A stretch of 64,000 bases of DNA from Siphonodentalium dalli (lineage: Eukaryota > Mollusca > Scaphopoda > Gadilida > Siphonodentaliidae): contig CP136061.1 in the NCBI GenBank assembly GCA_032622095.1, positions 264,586,077 to 264,650,076 of the forward strand. The letters are read 5' to 3'. Positions 25,758 through 39,500 of this stretch are shown here, in pieces. Both the position numbers and the translations under genes were made by a program. The notes under the pieces are model-generated. The model had not been told where the DNA came from. It saw only the letters and a list, made by a program, of their open reading frames with translations, and made no database searches. Every line of letters starts with the position of its first letter. Position 1 is the stretch's first letter.

Positions 25758-27379
25758 GGATATCAAGACAATTTTTTCACTGATACAATGCGCTTTTTCT
25801 GAAGACGAATGTGTTTTCAGAGGCGTCAGTCATTACAAAACACCAAAGTCAAATTCCGAACAAACTCTGTTCAGCGTTTGCCGGCTTTATTTATATCGTT
25901 ATCAATGGTACAGCAGGGACAATATTTTCCTCCTCATTTGTGATGGGCAATCCCTTAGTAAAATAATAAATATGAATCAAAGACACCTGTCTAAAAAAAC
26001 TGCTATCAATTAATATTGATTTTTATTCAGATTTGTTTCTGGAAAAATACATGCAACAATTTGGAACAGTTTTACAGGCTATTTTTAGAATAAAAACTTC
26101 AGGGGTTTTGCAGGAATGTTCAGAGCATAGCAAGAGGGAGAATTCTATCTTGTTAGCACTCTCCATTAAGGCAAAATGCCATTTCTATTCAGATATTTTG
26201 CAGGAATAAACCACATTATTTATGAGCTTATGGACAAATAATTTACCCAATCTTCAGTTTTGACTGTTTTATTCATCGAGAAATTTGTAGTCTTCAAATC
26301 AGGTTTTATAAAAATGATGATGTTGTTGTTGTAACTGTGGTCCAGAAGAGATAGACCATCTTTAAGAGACCAATCTGTTCTGATGTGTTAGGGATTGTTG
26401 TCTTAATGTTTACGACACAAAATTGTTCTACCCCTTGTTCTAGCTAAGCTTGACTTTGACTGATTATTGCGAGATCGATCAAGTTTTTTATATTTCTAAT
26501 AATATGCACATTGTCATAGTATTGGATGACTATTTATATTTTATGAATGTTTTAAAGATAAATCAGAGCCACGAGGCCTTTTCATATAATTTCAGTATTC
26601 AAATTTTAAACAAGAGCATCGCTAGGGCGTGGCAAAATATGCCTGGGGTAATTTCAACAAAGGGCCATAACGAGTAATCATATGACAAATTTGAAAACAA
26701 AAAGATAATTATAACTAAAGCTATCACCCGGAAACCAAAATAATCATCAATTTATAAGTCAACAAGGAACATAACTCCGGTTAAAATAGGGCGACGGAAC
26801 CCAAATTCGAACTTGACCTGTATTTTTAAATGCGTAATCCATTTACCAAATTTGAAAAGAATCAGAAAACTAAAACTAAAGTTATCACCGGGACACCAAA
26901 ATAATTGGCTAATTCTAAGTTGACAAGGACTATAATTCTGACAAAAATTGGCGGACCGAATCCAAATTGGAACTTGACCTGTATTTTAGTAAACTCACAT
27001 ACCAAATTTCATTCCATTCAGTTCAGACTTCCTAAAGTTATATATCATCCGAAACGAAAGATCGAACAGACAATGATAACATCGCGGAGTAATTTTGTGC
27101 AACAAACTTCATGACAACAACCTCATAAATAGTAGCGACGACAAAGTTGTAAAAATAATGTTAAAATTTGTGTTCATATATAGCTGCCTGGTGATAAAGA
27201 CGCAGGAACTCTCTGTAAATTGCATAAGGCAATATGGTGGAGACATTATTCCAAATTTACTACATTGTAAATGAAACTTCATGTTTGTTTCAACAAAAGC
27301 TGCAAGTAGAATGGTGACTAGCACTCAATAAGATATAGAAGTGATAGTTTAGATATATATGACACCATTACACCAAAAA
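25758..27379. other. Spacer between macrosatellite and PQBP1 3' end
   Basis: No gene recognised. About 26005-26200 is a copy of a dispersed repeat also seen, diverged, at 51395-51590 (shared GACAGTTTTACGGGCTATTT-like core). About 26683-26855 and 26855-27010 are two diverged tandem copies of a ~170-bp repeat marked by CAAATTGGAACTTGACCTGT. The part just below 27380 would contain the 3' UTR of the minus-strand gene. Confidence 0.6.
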
Positions 27380-27515
27380 TTATGATGATTTGTTTCGTCG
27401 CAACACTTCTCCGGGACTTGGGTATGGTCGCTGCTGAAACAATGGACCATTAGCGGTAACATCAACGCCAGTCTTAGCATCACCGCGAGATTCCAAACCA
27501 CTGTGCCAGTCCCCT
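27380..27515 (-). CDS. PQBP1: PQBP1 coding exon 7 (C-terminus and stop)
   Basis: Acceptor TTGTTTTGCAG, stop TAA at 27382-27380. Encodes RGDWHSGL, then EAKTG-like [17 protein letters not shown], and [16 protein letters not shown]. The [17 protein letters not shown] and VLR blocks identify the family. A MITE ends only ~28 bp upstream of this exon's acceptor. Confidence 0.95.
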
Positions 27516-30500
27516 CTGCAAAACAAATAAAATTAAAGATGTATTAACCCTTTACCCAACAGAAGGGCCCTGTGCCAATGCATTCTCTTATATATGCGAG
27601 TCGACCATAGGTCGCCTCGCATATATAAGAGAATGCATTGACTTAACACATTAAAAATTATAAAATTGTTAAAGAATGTAAGAAAAAATGGTAAAAAGTG
27701 TTAAATTTTTTTTTTTTTTAGGCCAATGCATTCTCTTATATATGCGAGGCGACCTATGGTCGACTCGCATATATAAGAGAATGCATTGGCACAGGGCTAA
27801 CTGTAACTATCACAATGTGGTCAAGGAGCCGGTTCCAATGATATCCATATTTGTATGGTTCTATTGAGACAGACCGAAGATATTTTAGGCTGTTGAAGCT
27901 TTATTTGGCCGGTTTTGGCCGGTTTGTTGGGTAAAGGGTTAAGGGTTCTAGACCTTCAGGTACAGCAATGACATACAAAAACTACATTAACTTTCTGTTT
28001 CTGCTTTATTTCATTGAAAAAAATGTTGAAAACCAAATATGACGTACCAAGAGTGTACCAACAGAGAATACTCTATCTTGTTAGCCCCCGCAATCAAGGA
28101 TCAGCTAAGAGATTTAATGTGAATTATGATAAAAATAATCCACTTTATTTTGCCATTATATAGAGAGTAATCAATTGGTTCCAAGAATTAAGTTAAATAA
28201 TTCACGAGAGGCGAGAGACGTCAGTAAGAAACGAGTGCGCGTTAGCCTCGAGTGAATTATTGAACGTAATTCTTGGAACTAATTGATTACTCTGTTTATT
28301 ACACTTCTGCATCAATTTGGTTTGCCAAATATGATTAAAACACACAGAATTAATGTATGAAAGTCCCGATGTGGAGAAAGATCAACCATCGAATATTCAG
28401 TCTAGATCAGTAAGCGACGTAACGTCAATGACGTCACTGAAAATGACAATTCACTAGTGACATTACCATTTTTAATTAACCCTTTGAACCCTGACGCCCC
28501 ACAGTGATCGACACCCTGACCCGGGGCTCCCAGTGGTATTTCCGCTTAAATTAGACAGTGTCTAGTCGCATGGTGTTGATTATGTTCAAACTGTGACACA
28601 GGTCTGAAACTTTACAGGTTAGTTCCCCATGGATCAGCGATCATTATAAGATCGCGAGACTTTGCCTCACGGCAATTCCTTGGTAACAGTTGCTAGGCAA
28701 CTACCTGGATTGACTGGAAAATGTAAATATAGCTTATAGCATCGTTATTCAACCCCAGTGATTGCGTTTTTTGATACAGGTAATACCGTAACGTGAAATT
28801 TGAGATATACCCGACCAGAATAGTGAACCAAATATCCCATTTATGGGTAGCAACAGTTGCTAAGCAAATACCACTAATGATCGAATGACATTGCACTAAC
28901 TATTCAGTTGTATGTTTTGCCTTAATTTAGACAGTGTCTATAGTCGCGTGGTGTTGGTTATGTTCAAAGGGGACACATAACTGAAACTGTACAGGCATGC
29001 TGTGCATGCATGGACCACTGATCATTGTAAGACCAGGATACTCTGCCACCCGATCTCTCCTTAGAAACGGTTACTAGGCAACTACCCGAAATTTGCAGGA
29101 TAAACGAATTCTAGCTTTTAACGTTGTAATTATACATCAGCGAATTGCGTTTCGATGCAACCAATATCCTAATGTGAAATTTAAGATATACCTGACCATG
29201 TGCGAGTAAGTCAACTTGATATGCAATAGACTTTTTGCCGCATGTGGCATAACAGAGACTGATATTACAGAGACCAAGCAGAAACAACGTAATTTCCCGT
29301 AACATATCGTGGTCCCATTGCTCAAGTAAGCTGTCTAGATTTGTGTCTACAGAACATGTGAAACATGCAACTATATGTCATATATAGTGCCACAATTCAC
29401 TTAAACGCATTTTTCAAAATGAATTATAGCCTGCGCGCATGTGCATATTTTCCTACCCGTTTCTAGCGGGCAGCCAATCCAATATACACACCTTTGCCAG
29501 CGCTGACTTCAATAGGCCCATTTAAATATATATATTAGTTGGTATGTCGTGTATAAGTACGTTATAACCCATTTATTTGTCATTGTGCTGGTCTGCGCAT
29601 GCGCGAATAAATCAACTTGATAGGCGATAGACACTTCCCCATATGTAGCAGAACACTTGACTAATATATACGCGAGGGTAATTTAAACTGACATTGTGTG
29701 TCTAAATTATGTCTGTTCTATACACACACGGGGAACACGAAATTATATGCCCTAAATATAGCGACACAGTTCGCTTAAAATATCGTATGTTTTTGTAGAT
29801 TATATGCTATGCGCATAAATTTCTACCCGATACTAGCGGCCAACCATTCCATACGAACCATGGGCGCCGCTGACATATGTGGGGGCAATTTAAATATAAA
29901 TCAGTGGGTCTGACGCTCGTTATACCATATATAAATTTGCTACCGAATCATGTCGTCGCTGCACCGAAATATCGGTGTTACGGAATATAGTCACGGTTCG
30001 TTTGCACCTAAATATCGGTGTTACGGGTTCAACGGGTTAACAGCGTTTTCGATGGAAATCGCGCATAGGCGTATCATAAAGACAAATAATACACCCGATC
30101 TTCATTTTATTTGTATTTTAGTCACGCAATAACTATTTGTAGTCTTGAAATCAGGTTTTATACAAATATGTTGTTGTAACGAGAGACCATCTTTAAAGGC
30201 CCACTTAATTTTTGAATCACGAGATCACATTATATACAACGTATTCCATATTATATACCATTTGAAAGAGGAAGCTCCAAAACATTGTATTATCAACTGA
30301 TCCGGTCGAATAATTGGGAATATATTGTTTTTGTCGAGGTACTGAGGTGCGTTCTGTGATTAATTTTGATTCAGACTATACTATAAAGTCTATTATTCTC
30401 AATGGAAGGGGAATAATTATATCTCTTTGTTTGAATTCTGATGCATTCTGGGGGGAGTCTTGGAATGAATCTGAGAATCTCTATCACTTGGTGGACACTA

Positions 30501-33500
30501 CAAGGCCACAGCTGTTACGTATTCTGGTGGAATATATATATTTTTGGTCCCTCTTCCAAATTGTATATAATATGGGATATGTTGTGTATAATGTAATCTG
30601 GTCATTCGAAAATTAAGTGGGCGTTTAATTTAACAATGAATTGTACCCATCTCGATAAAAGGTCATACCTTGCAACATCAGAATAAGCTGCAGGATCCAT
30701 GGGGTCAAGGTCGTCTTTTCTGTTGCGTCCTGAAATTGAATAACAAGCATTTATAGAGGTTTATATCCAGTAGGATGGCAAAGTTAATTTACGAGCATAA
30801 ACAGAGTCTCTATAGCAACAGCTGACAATCACTCCCCATTTAGGACCCCTTTGGCGGAGAGCATGTGTCACTCCCCATTTAGGACCCCTTTGGCGGAGAG
30901 CATGTGCAATGTGAAGTTTTTGGCACCATTACGTCATCTTCGAGACGTCCTAGCGCAAACAGTGTCTGGCCGTTGTCAATATCCATTGAGGCAATGGTAC
31001 TACAGGCACAAGCATGTATTGACTGACAAAGGACGTTTCATGAAATTTGGGAATAAATATATTGCAGAGATGTACGGTATATAAATGTTCAAGGCAGATG
31101 AATGACAAGATCCCGATTTTGAAACCAACGAAAGCGTTTCCGAGATTCATGCGCTGTACAGATGTATAAATAAAGACACAACGAGAGCCAGTTTATAGTG
31201 CATTGTCAAGAGGACACTATCACGGCATATTTTCGTGATCTTCCCAAGGAAATGATTATAGCAGATGGAATTTTGTATCAGAATTGCTCAAATTGTTTGA
31301 AATATACAATTACAGCACGTTTCAGCTGGCTCAAAGTATAAATCAAACAAATGTAACGTGTGCCAGAGATGCACCAATGTTGAGCCAAGCGAAGATAGCA
31401 TGACCTGTGTTTGGCGGAATGAATAAATGGGGCCTCAGTTACTCAGTTATAAATATAAATAGATCTGACGCAATGTCAGTTGCATGCGGAGTGATAGGAA
31501 AAACCTTCTCTCGGTAAATATCAATCGATTCACATGGTATTATTGGTATATAAATGGCAATTGTCAACTAACTGAGATACTGCCTTCACTTTACATTAAA
31601 ACAATGTTAACCCTTTACCCAACAAACCGGCCAAATAAAGTTTAACAGCCTAAAATATCTTCGGTCTGTCTCAATAGAACCATACAAATATGGATATCAT
31701 TGGAACCGGCTCATTGACCACATTGTGATGGTTACAGTTATACCCTGTGCCAATGCACCATAGGTCGCCTCGCATATATAAGAGAATGCATTGGCCTAAA
31801 AAAAAACTTTTTTTAACACTTTTTACCATTTTTTCTTACATTCTTTAACAATTTTATAATTTTTAATGTGTTAAGCCAATGCATTCTCTTATATATGCGA
31901 GGCGACCTATGGTCGACTCGCATATATAAGAGAATGCATTGGCACAGGGCCGTTCTGTTGGGTAAAGGGTTAAGCTAAATCGCTGAACTTCGCGTGTTCA
32001 GAGGCATTATTTTGTCTAGCGCAATAACATGTTGCCCTTACAAGATTACATTCTCTTTGCTGTTAGCGGTAATTCGAGTCTCTGTCAGTCATGACTTACT
32101 TTAGCACCCACCTTACAAGGCCCGAGAATAAGGTGCCGGACAATTGCAGAATGAGGTCCATAGAGGGTGAATATAATGATGCTATCCCGCACAATGGGTT
32201 AGCATCACCAAATTTATCATCTGGGGCGACCTCATCTGCTATGGGAGACCTAGACACAGATTTAAGTTCCCAGATGGTGAATATTGTGATGTGCACCCAT
32301 TGAGAACTCGATTATGCAATGTGTTGTCTGCCAATTTGTGGATATTGAGAAACAAAACTAAAAAAGAATCTTTGCAAAGAAGTTTCAAAAGAATAAAATT
32401 TTTGTTAATAAAGAATAAGATACTTTCCAGAAATGATGAGGCCTAAGCAGAATCATGTCCCGAGAGGGTGAATTTAGTGATGCTAGCCTGCTATGCCCAT
32501 TTTGGGGGTAGCGTCACTAAACTAGAGGTGTGAATAACTCCACACAAAAAATGTAGGACAGACGTCATAATTGCAGGTGCACAGGTTCCCATGGTACTAA
32601 ATATCAGTGCCAAGATTAAAAAACATTGACCGAAAAATGTAGGAATAAAAGCTCGGACAAAATTATGCATGTTGCAAAAAAAGTTTCTAAGTCGAAAAAG
32701 GGGGGATAACTCCACCAAAAAAAGTCCGACAGACGTCATAATCGCAGGTGCACAGGTTCCCATGGTGGTTGATGTCTGTGCCAAGTTTCACAGAAATTGA
32801 TCCAAAAACGACTGAGAAAAATTCTGGACAAATTTGTGTCCACGGACGGATGGACGGACGGACGACGGACGGACAAGCTGACTCCAGTATACCCCCCCTA
32901 ACTTCGTTGCGGGGGGTATAATTATCACTCTGGGAACATCATTCAGCAAATGTCCGGCACCTTATTCTCAGGCCTGCAGCTTACCATCTGAGAGTAAAAT
33001 CGCGAACAGACAGATCGCTTTCACATTCCCAATGCAACAATAGTACTAGTACCCCGCTGGACAAAACAAGTGTCCACTTAACCGCGGTGCGGTTTGCGTT
33101 GCCACCGCGGCCGAACTGCAACAACACCGCGGCTCCACCGGCTGATTGCAGTTCGGCCGCGGTGTACTTGCCGTTCAGCCGCGGTGTACTTGCCGTTCGG
33201 CCGCGGTGTAGTTGCCGTTCGGCCGCGGTGTACTTGCCGTTCGGCCGCGGTGTACTTGCCGTTCGACCGCGGTGTACTTGCCGTTCTTGGAATGATGTTG
33301 AAAAACACAAAGAGGGCACCATAAATGAGGCTTGATTGAGGCCATTGTCTAAATACCGTCCGTCAGACGATCTATTATATGTTTGAGGGTTAATCTGTCG
33401 GGTGACAAGGTGTGATAATCTTTTAAGTAGTCAACGTACGTCCCACCAGTAAACTGTCATAAAATCAAGGTGTCATAATCCATCCTGATTATAAAAGGCT

Positions 33501-36500
33501 CCCGCTGATAATTATTAGGCGACACGGAAGTGTGATGTTGCCGACAACAGACTTCATCTAGATTTGGCAGCACGTGTCTTTTTGAGAAATAAGCACTGGA
33601 ATGGCGTGCACACGTGGCAGCCTCATCATGAGAGAATTGAATCACTATGCTGTCATTTAAGACTGATTATAAAATAAGGATTGTCGCATCCTACTTTGAA
33701 CTGTTTGTTTGCCCATGTTGAAATATTTGTTATTGTGATGTTGTTTTCTCTTGTTAAATTTTTTTTTTTTACATTAATTAAAACTATTATTTGGTTTGAA
33801 TTATATACTGACAACATCCACCCATGTGGACCTCCTTTTGGAATTCACTGCCGTCCATTGAATGTATAAAAATCTGTGCCAGAATTGTCTTCAGAATGAA
33901 CAATAAAGAGCGTTTGTTCGTGATCAGGTATTTTTCTCCCGCGAAGATTTTATGAACCTAAATATTCAAATCCTTTCAATACCGTGGTTACTTTAAAGAC
34001 AAAACTGCGACAGAATGCCAATTGAACTTTGATAAAACTTGAAAGGGAATATCGAGGAGAAAGTGACATGTCATAATCATGTTAACTCAAACAGTTACGA
34101 TGTAGCAAACAATGTCATTGCTACATTCCTCGCGCCCAGTTTCTGAATAATGCTGACGTAATCGCGTGCACCTGGCATTTGAGATGTACAGATGTGCGCA
34201 AAATTAACGGCGGTTATCAACCTCCCAATCGAGGGTTTCACTCAATTTTTTGTGGCAATATACGTAAACAATACTTTATAATGGATATATAACAAAATAA
34301 AAATTTAATGAGGCATGCATGGTTTATACATCCATTGAATAAAAGCGACCACGTGGTTCGTTTTTGTGAATTTGCAATAGATCGGATATGGGAGGGAGAT
34401 CATGGGATCATTATAATTGTGCTAAATTAATCGGCTTTCTGGGAAACACGGCACCAGAGCGCATCGCTTCAACAAAACGGGAATATCTGAGAATGTACCG
34501 TACTGCCGTTGCGAAAACAAAAGAATCGTGGTTCTCCGTTTTTTTTATTGGCGTATACGGCGCCGCTGTGTATTCCAATGTTTATTTATTTATGAAACTC
34601 TATTACAGTAAGCATGTTTGTTGAGATACTATACTTGTCAATATATGTCATATCTGTCTGGTTTTTAAAATCCAGATTCCTACATAAATTATACCAGTAA
34701 TAAACGCATGCATGACGTATTGACCGCGTGGTTGTTTGTGCACGCGAGGTTTCCCCCGAATTATCTGCATTTTCTGATCAGGGCTAGTGGTTTTCAAAAC
34801 TTGTCAACATGAAATTTTTTATTTGAATATGATGACTAAATTCTTATATTTAGGAATGTTGGTAGAGAATACAATAAATGGTGTATTTTCAATAGCTTGT
34901 TAATGCATAATAAAACGGAAAACATTAAATGAATTGAAAAGCTTACCGCCCACCCCTAATTTCGGGGTGTCCGTTCGGGGAAACGTGTGCATTATTCCTT
35001 TTGACCTTATACACGTGTCCCATCACAATTCTAATTTGTTTTTCAACACACATTGATTGTGTAATCTTTATTCAGTCCATCCTCTGGTGGCAAATATCGT
35101 GGACTTATAGATCGAGCAAAGTGTAAAATGTCGCGTATTTTCAGTTTCTGGCAATTAATTTTTACTTGGCAATGGATTTGCCACATATATGGATCGATAA
35201 TATAACACTTTTATTTAATATGCTCATTTGATCATATTTATTTTCAAAAATAATAGCAACTCTAATAAAAACATGGGAATCATTTTATTTACCAAATCTC
35301 GGTTATGGTGTCAAAGCATACCACATTAGAACAAAATATCGGTAAGCTCCTCCCACAGCCAACCAATTAAAGCAGAGAATAAAATCTCACAAACTAATCC
35401 TGGATGATTGACAGGTGTATGTCGACGTGCTAGCATGCACAGGATCGACGCATGAAGTTTTTTTTATATTTGACAACAAAGTTCCATTAAAATCTACCGG
35501 TACGTTAGATCGTTGAAACAGTTGGGTTAAATATAAATGTGATTTGCATAATGACCTTAAAGCCGATATTATGTACGGATTTAAATTTCCTGTAATTAAA
35601 AATACTAACCTTCGTATATTTCTACTAATAAAACATGTTTTAAACTCGAGAAAAAAAGACGATACAAACCAGGAATCTAACCCCGGTGTACTTGCCGTTC
35701 GGCCGCGGTGTACTTGCCGTTCGGCCGCGGTGTACTTGCCATTCGACCGCGGTGTACTTGCCGTTCGACCGCGGTGTACTTGCCGTTCGACCGCGGTGTA
35801 CTTGCCGTTCGACCGCGGTGCTCAGCCGCGGTTCCACAAAGTGACACCGCGGCCGAACGGCAAGTACACCGCGGTGGCATTGGACACTTGTTTTGTCCAG
35901 CGGGGTATATTAAAATTATTTGAAAAGTATTCAAATTCAAATGACAATAATAAACTAAGCCCGGCACTCTCTTTCATGTGGATGGTAATTACAAATAACA
36001 GAAACTGTGGGAGAATGTTTATTTCTGTCATTCATTTCAATTTAAATATGAGATTAATTCTCATATGTGTTGTCCTATGCAGTCTTGTTTGTTAAACGTT
36101 TCTCTTTTACATTAGGAGAGCCATGGGATCTGTAAACATATAATCTGTTACATGAATTTGTTTAACCCTTTACCCAACAGAACGGCCCTGTGCCAATGCA
36201 TTCTCTTATATATGCGAGTCGACCATAGGTCGCCTCGCATATATAAGAGAATGCATTGGCTTAACACATTAAAAATTATAAAATTGTTAAAGAATGTAAG
36301 AAAAAATGGTAAAAAGTGTTAAAAAAAGGATTTTGTTTAGGCCAATGCATTCTCTTATATATGCGAGGCGACCTATGGTCGCATATATAAGAGAATGCAT
36401 TGGCACAGGGCATAACTGTAACTATCACAATGTGGTCAAGGAGCCGGTTCCAATGATATCCATATTTGTATGGTTCTATTGAGACAGACCGAAGATATTT

Positions 36501-39500
36501 TAGGCTGTTGAAGCTTTATTTGGCCGGTTTTGGCCGGTTTGTTGGGTAAAGGGTTAAATGTATAGTTAGTTAATCCAAATATTTCTGCTTCAGTTTTTTG
36601 GAGTTTCATGTAACCTACCTCTTTTCACAGGCTCTCGACTTCTTCCTCTCCCTCCTCCTCCTCCTCTGCTGTCATCTTTCCGTTTCCTATCGACTCGACC
36701 ACGATTATCTTCTTCTGGTTCAGATTCCGAGTCACTCGTTGAATCCAGATCGCTCAAGCTGTCATCAGACAGATCCTAAAGCAGATTAAATTCAATTACA
36801 ACTGAGGTCTGTTGAATGTAAAAGCAACAAGATTTATAAAATTGTGTCGTGTTACCAGAAAATGCATGTAAACAATAAATTAAACGATCGTGATGTGACA
36901 GTGAACTTTGATAACTAGATGCTCCCTGACTTACTACTAACAGTTACATGATCCTGATTTGTTACGTGATATGTTCAACAACAGAAGGGATCTGGCTTTG
37001 GGAATTAGATCCATATAGGATTTATCTGCAGATGTGAGATGAAGTATGTCTGACATTTGCAGAATGAGATCCCCAGAGGGTGAATTTAGTGATGCTACCA
37101 CTGCACAACAGGCTACCATCATCAAATTCACCCTCTGGGAACCTCATTCTGCTTAGGCCTCATCTTCTGGGAAGTATTTATGGTCTCAAATTAACATTGT
37201 TTTCAGTTACTTTTTCCTTTCTGTTCAGTTTCTATATCCCCTAATTTGCAGAAGATAAAATGCATAATCGAGGTAACTAATGACTGAATATCACCAACTT
37301 CAACTGGGGAACTTTAATCTGATCCTAGGTCTCCCATAGCAGTTGAGGCTCCCAGAGAGTAAATTTTGTGATGCTAGCCCACATTGCACGATAGCATCAC
37401 TAAATTCACCCTCTGGGGACCTCATTCTGTAAATGACAGACACACTATATCCAGGCTTGTATGAGATCTCAGTTTTTATAAACAGAACACAATGTGTTTT
37501 TTAGTCCACTCTCTGTCATTGAACGTCAAGCGTTGCATTGGTTGCCTTTGGCAAGCGACCTCATGCAACAGTTGTTGCAGGGGACTCACCGTTAACAATC
37601 AAGTACCCAGTCGGAGTCGATGGATATTGTCAGTATGCTAATCCTGATGCACTCCATTTATTAATATACTTACCAATATACGAGCGCCTGCGGTGCATAA
37701 GATACTATAGGTGGCGGGATGGGGAGGTGGGTGGGTACTTACCAATATACGAGCGCCTGCGGCGCATAAGATACTTTAGGTGGCGGGATGGGGAGGTGGG
37801 TGGGTACTTACCAATATACGAGCGCCTGCGGCGCATAAGATACTATAGGTGGCGGGATGGGGAGGTGGGTGGGTACTTACCAATATACGAGCGCCTGCGG
37901 CACATAAGATACTATAGGTGGCGGAATGGGGAGGTGTGTGGGTACTTACCATTTTGCTTCCTCCTGAGCAAGGATGGGTAATAAATACCCCATGATGGGG
38001 TAATACAGTGGTACAGTGGAATTTACAGTGACATGAGCAACAGTAATGCCCTAAATAATCGACTACTTAACCACAGCAGAATTATGGGTAACTTTTCAGG
38101 ATTCTTCTCAGTGAGAGCTTTCCGATGAATGGCAACAACCATATTTACGACTAAATCCTGAAAAGTTACCCATAATTCTGCAGTGGTTAAGGAGTCTATT
38201 ATTTAGGGCATTACTGTAGCTCACGTCACTCAGTGAGAGTTTTCCGATGAATGGCAATAAGCCATATTTCCGACTAAATCCTGAAAAATTACCCATAATT
38301 CTGCAGTGGTCAAGGAGTCGATTATTTAAGGCATTACTGTACATAAATGCATCGATTATTATTAACTCTTTCATGATGGGAGCTGTACTGGTGCAGCATT
38401 AAAAATCCAGTCATTGAGTTGTTTCTGGCCCGAGGCCGGGTAGGATGGTCGGAGTGCAGTGTGCAGTTCCCTTCATCCTTTCTTGATGTGACCACCACAC
38501 CCACTATTTGACTTCGACCAGGATCAAAAGGTGAACCTGTTATTAACCCTTTACCCAACAAACCGGCCAAAAACGCCCAAATAAAGCTTCAACTAGGGGT
38601 GCCACGATTAATCGTATAATCGATGAACCATTGATAAAGCCGATAATCGATTACCATTTCCATAGTCGATTAATCTGCGTTATTTATTTCAGACGTCGGA
38701 AAATGCCGGGTATTATTGAATACGGTATTTCTTTTACACAGTTTAATCTACAACCGAAGGGTTAACAACATCAATTTAATCAAAGAGATTCCGACAACAT
38801 GAGTACTACTAACTTATGTTGCAAACACTCGGCAGTTCATTTGATGATGCGACATGGTTACTCTTCGGCCCATTGTATATTCTACAAATCGGTTGCACTG
38901 CAGCTTTGAACTTATGGCAGCGTCGTTGTATATAAATTTAAACTTGACAGGTGGCACTATGGCTTTGAAATGTGCCGACTGTCACCTTAGATGTTACTAA
39001 TACAGGTTATCGTGTATCATACTTAACTTGTTCTAAGTCCTGTAATTTGCGGGTGGGGGCACACGTTTGTGATTGTTAACCACGCACTGGATGTTTGATG
39101 AAACTTATAGTTTCTAACTTTCCTACTTTTATATTGTTTGTATGTTTGGCTATTCGTAACTGAAATCAATCGCAACGTTCGTTCAAATGAACTCACAAAT
39201 ATTATAATCATAACATCGCCGAGAACTGTGGTGGTATTCAATACATTGTGTTCATTGGTCATTAACAGTGGTTTATGATGCACTTTATTAATGTAAAAAA
39301 TTACATCAGCCGATGCCACAATCAGCGACAGTGCATTCAACCAGCCCCCAGCCAATAGGCCATATTACGGAAATCTTCCACTGAAGTTATTAGGTACGAT
39401 TAATCGATTATAGTCGATTATTGACAACCGATTATCGATTATCAAAATCAATAATCGTGGCACCTCTAGCTTCAACAGCCTGAAATATCTTCGGTCTGTC

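Larger units (their letters stand above)
33050..35907. mobile_element. TA-flanked 2.86-kb element with inverted ends and subterminal 22-bp arrays
   Basis: CCCCGCTGGACAAAACAAGT with GTCCA following is present at both ends in inverted orientation, each next to TA. Just inside each end lie arrays of a 22-bp GCCGCGGTGTACTTGCCGTT repeat in direct orientation (33150-33283 and 35683-35820), with single inverted units nearer the termini. The middle 2.4 kb has no transposase-like frame. It lies in PQBP1 intron 5. Confidence 0.6.

Noticed and set aside
30314-30616. 100-codon plus-strand frame
   Set aside because: It lies entirely inside the foldback MITE at 30199-30613 and matches no known domain.
35544-36095. 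183-codon plus-strand frame
   Set aside because: Its core is the 22-bp minisatellite ([16 protein letters not shown] period); the rest has no recognisable content.
37538-37981. 147-codon plus-strand frame with a [20 protein letters not shown] period
   Set aside because: It is the 69-bp minisatellite read in a frame without stops; antisense to a PQBP1 intron.
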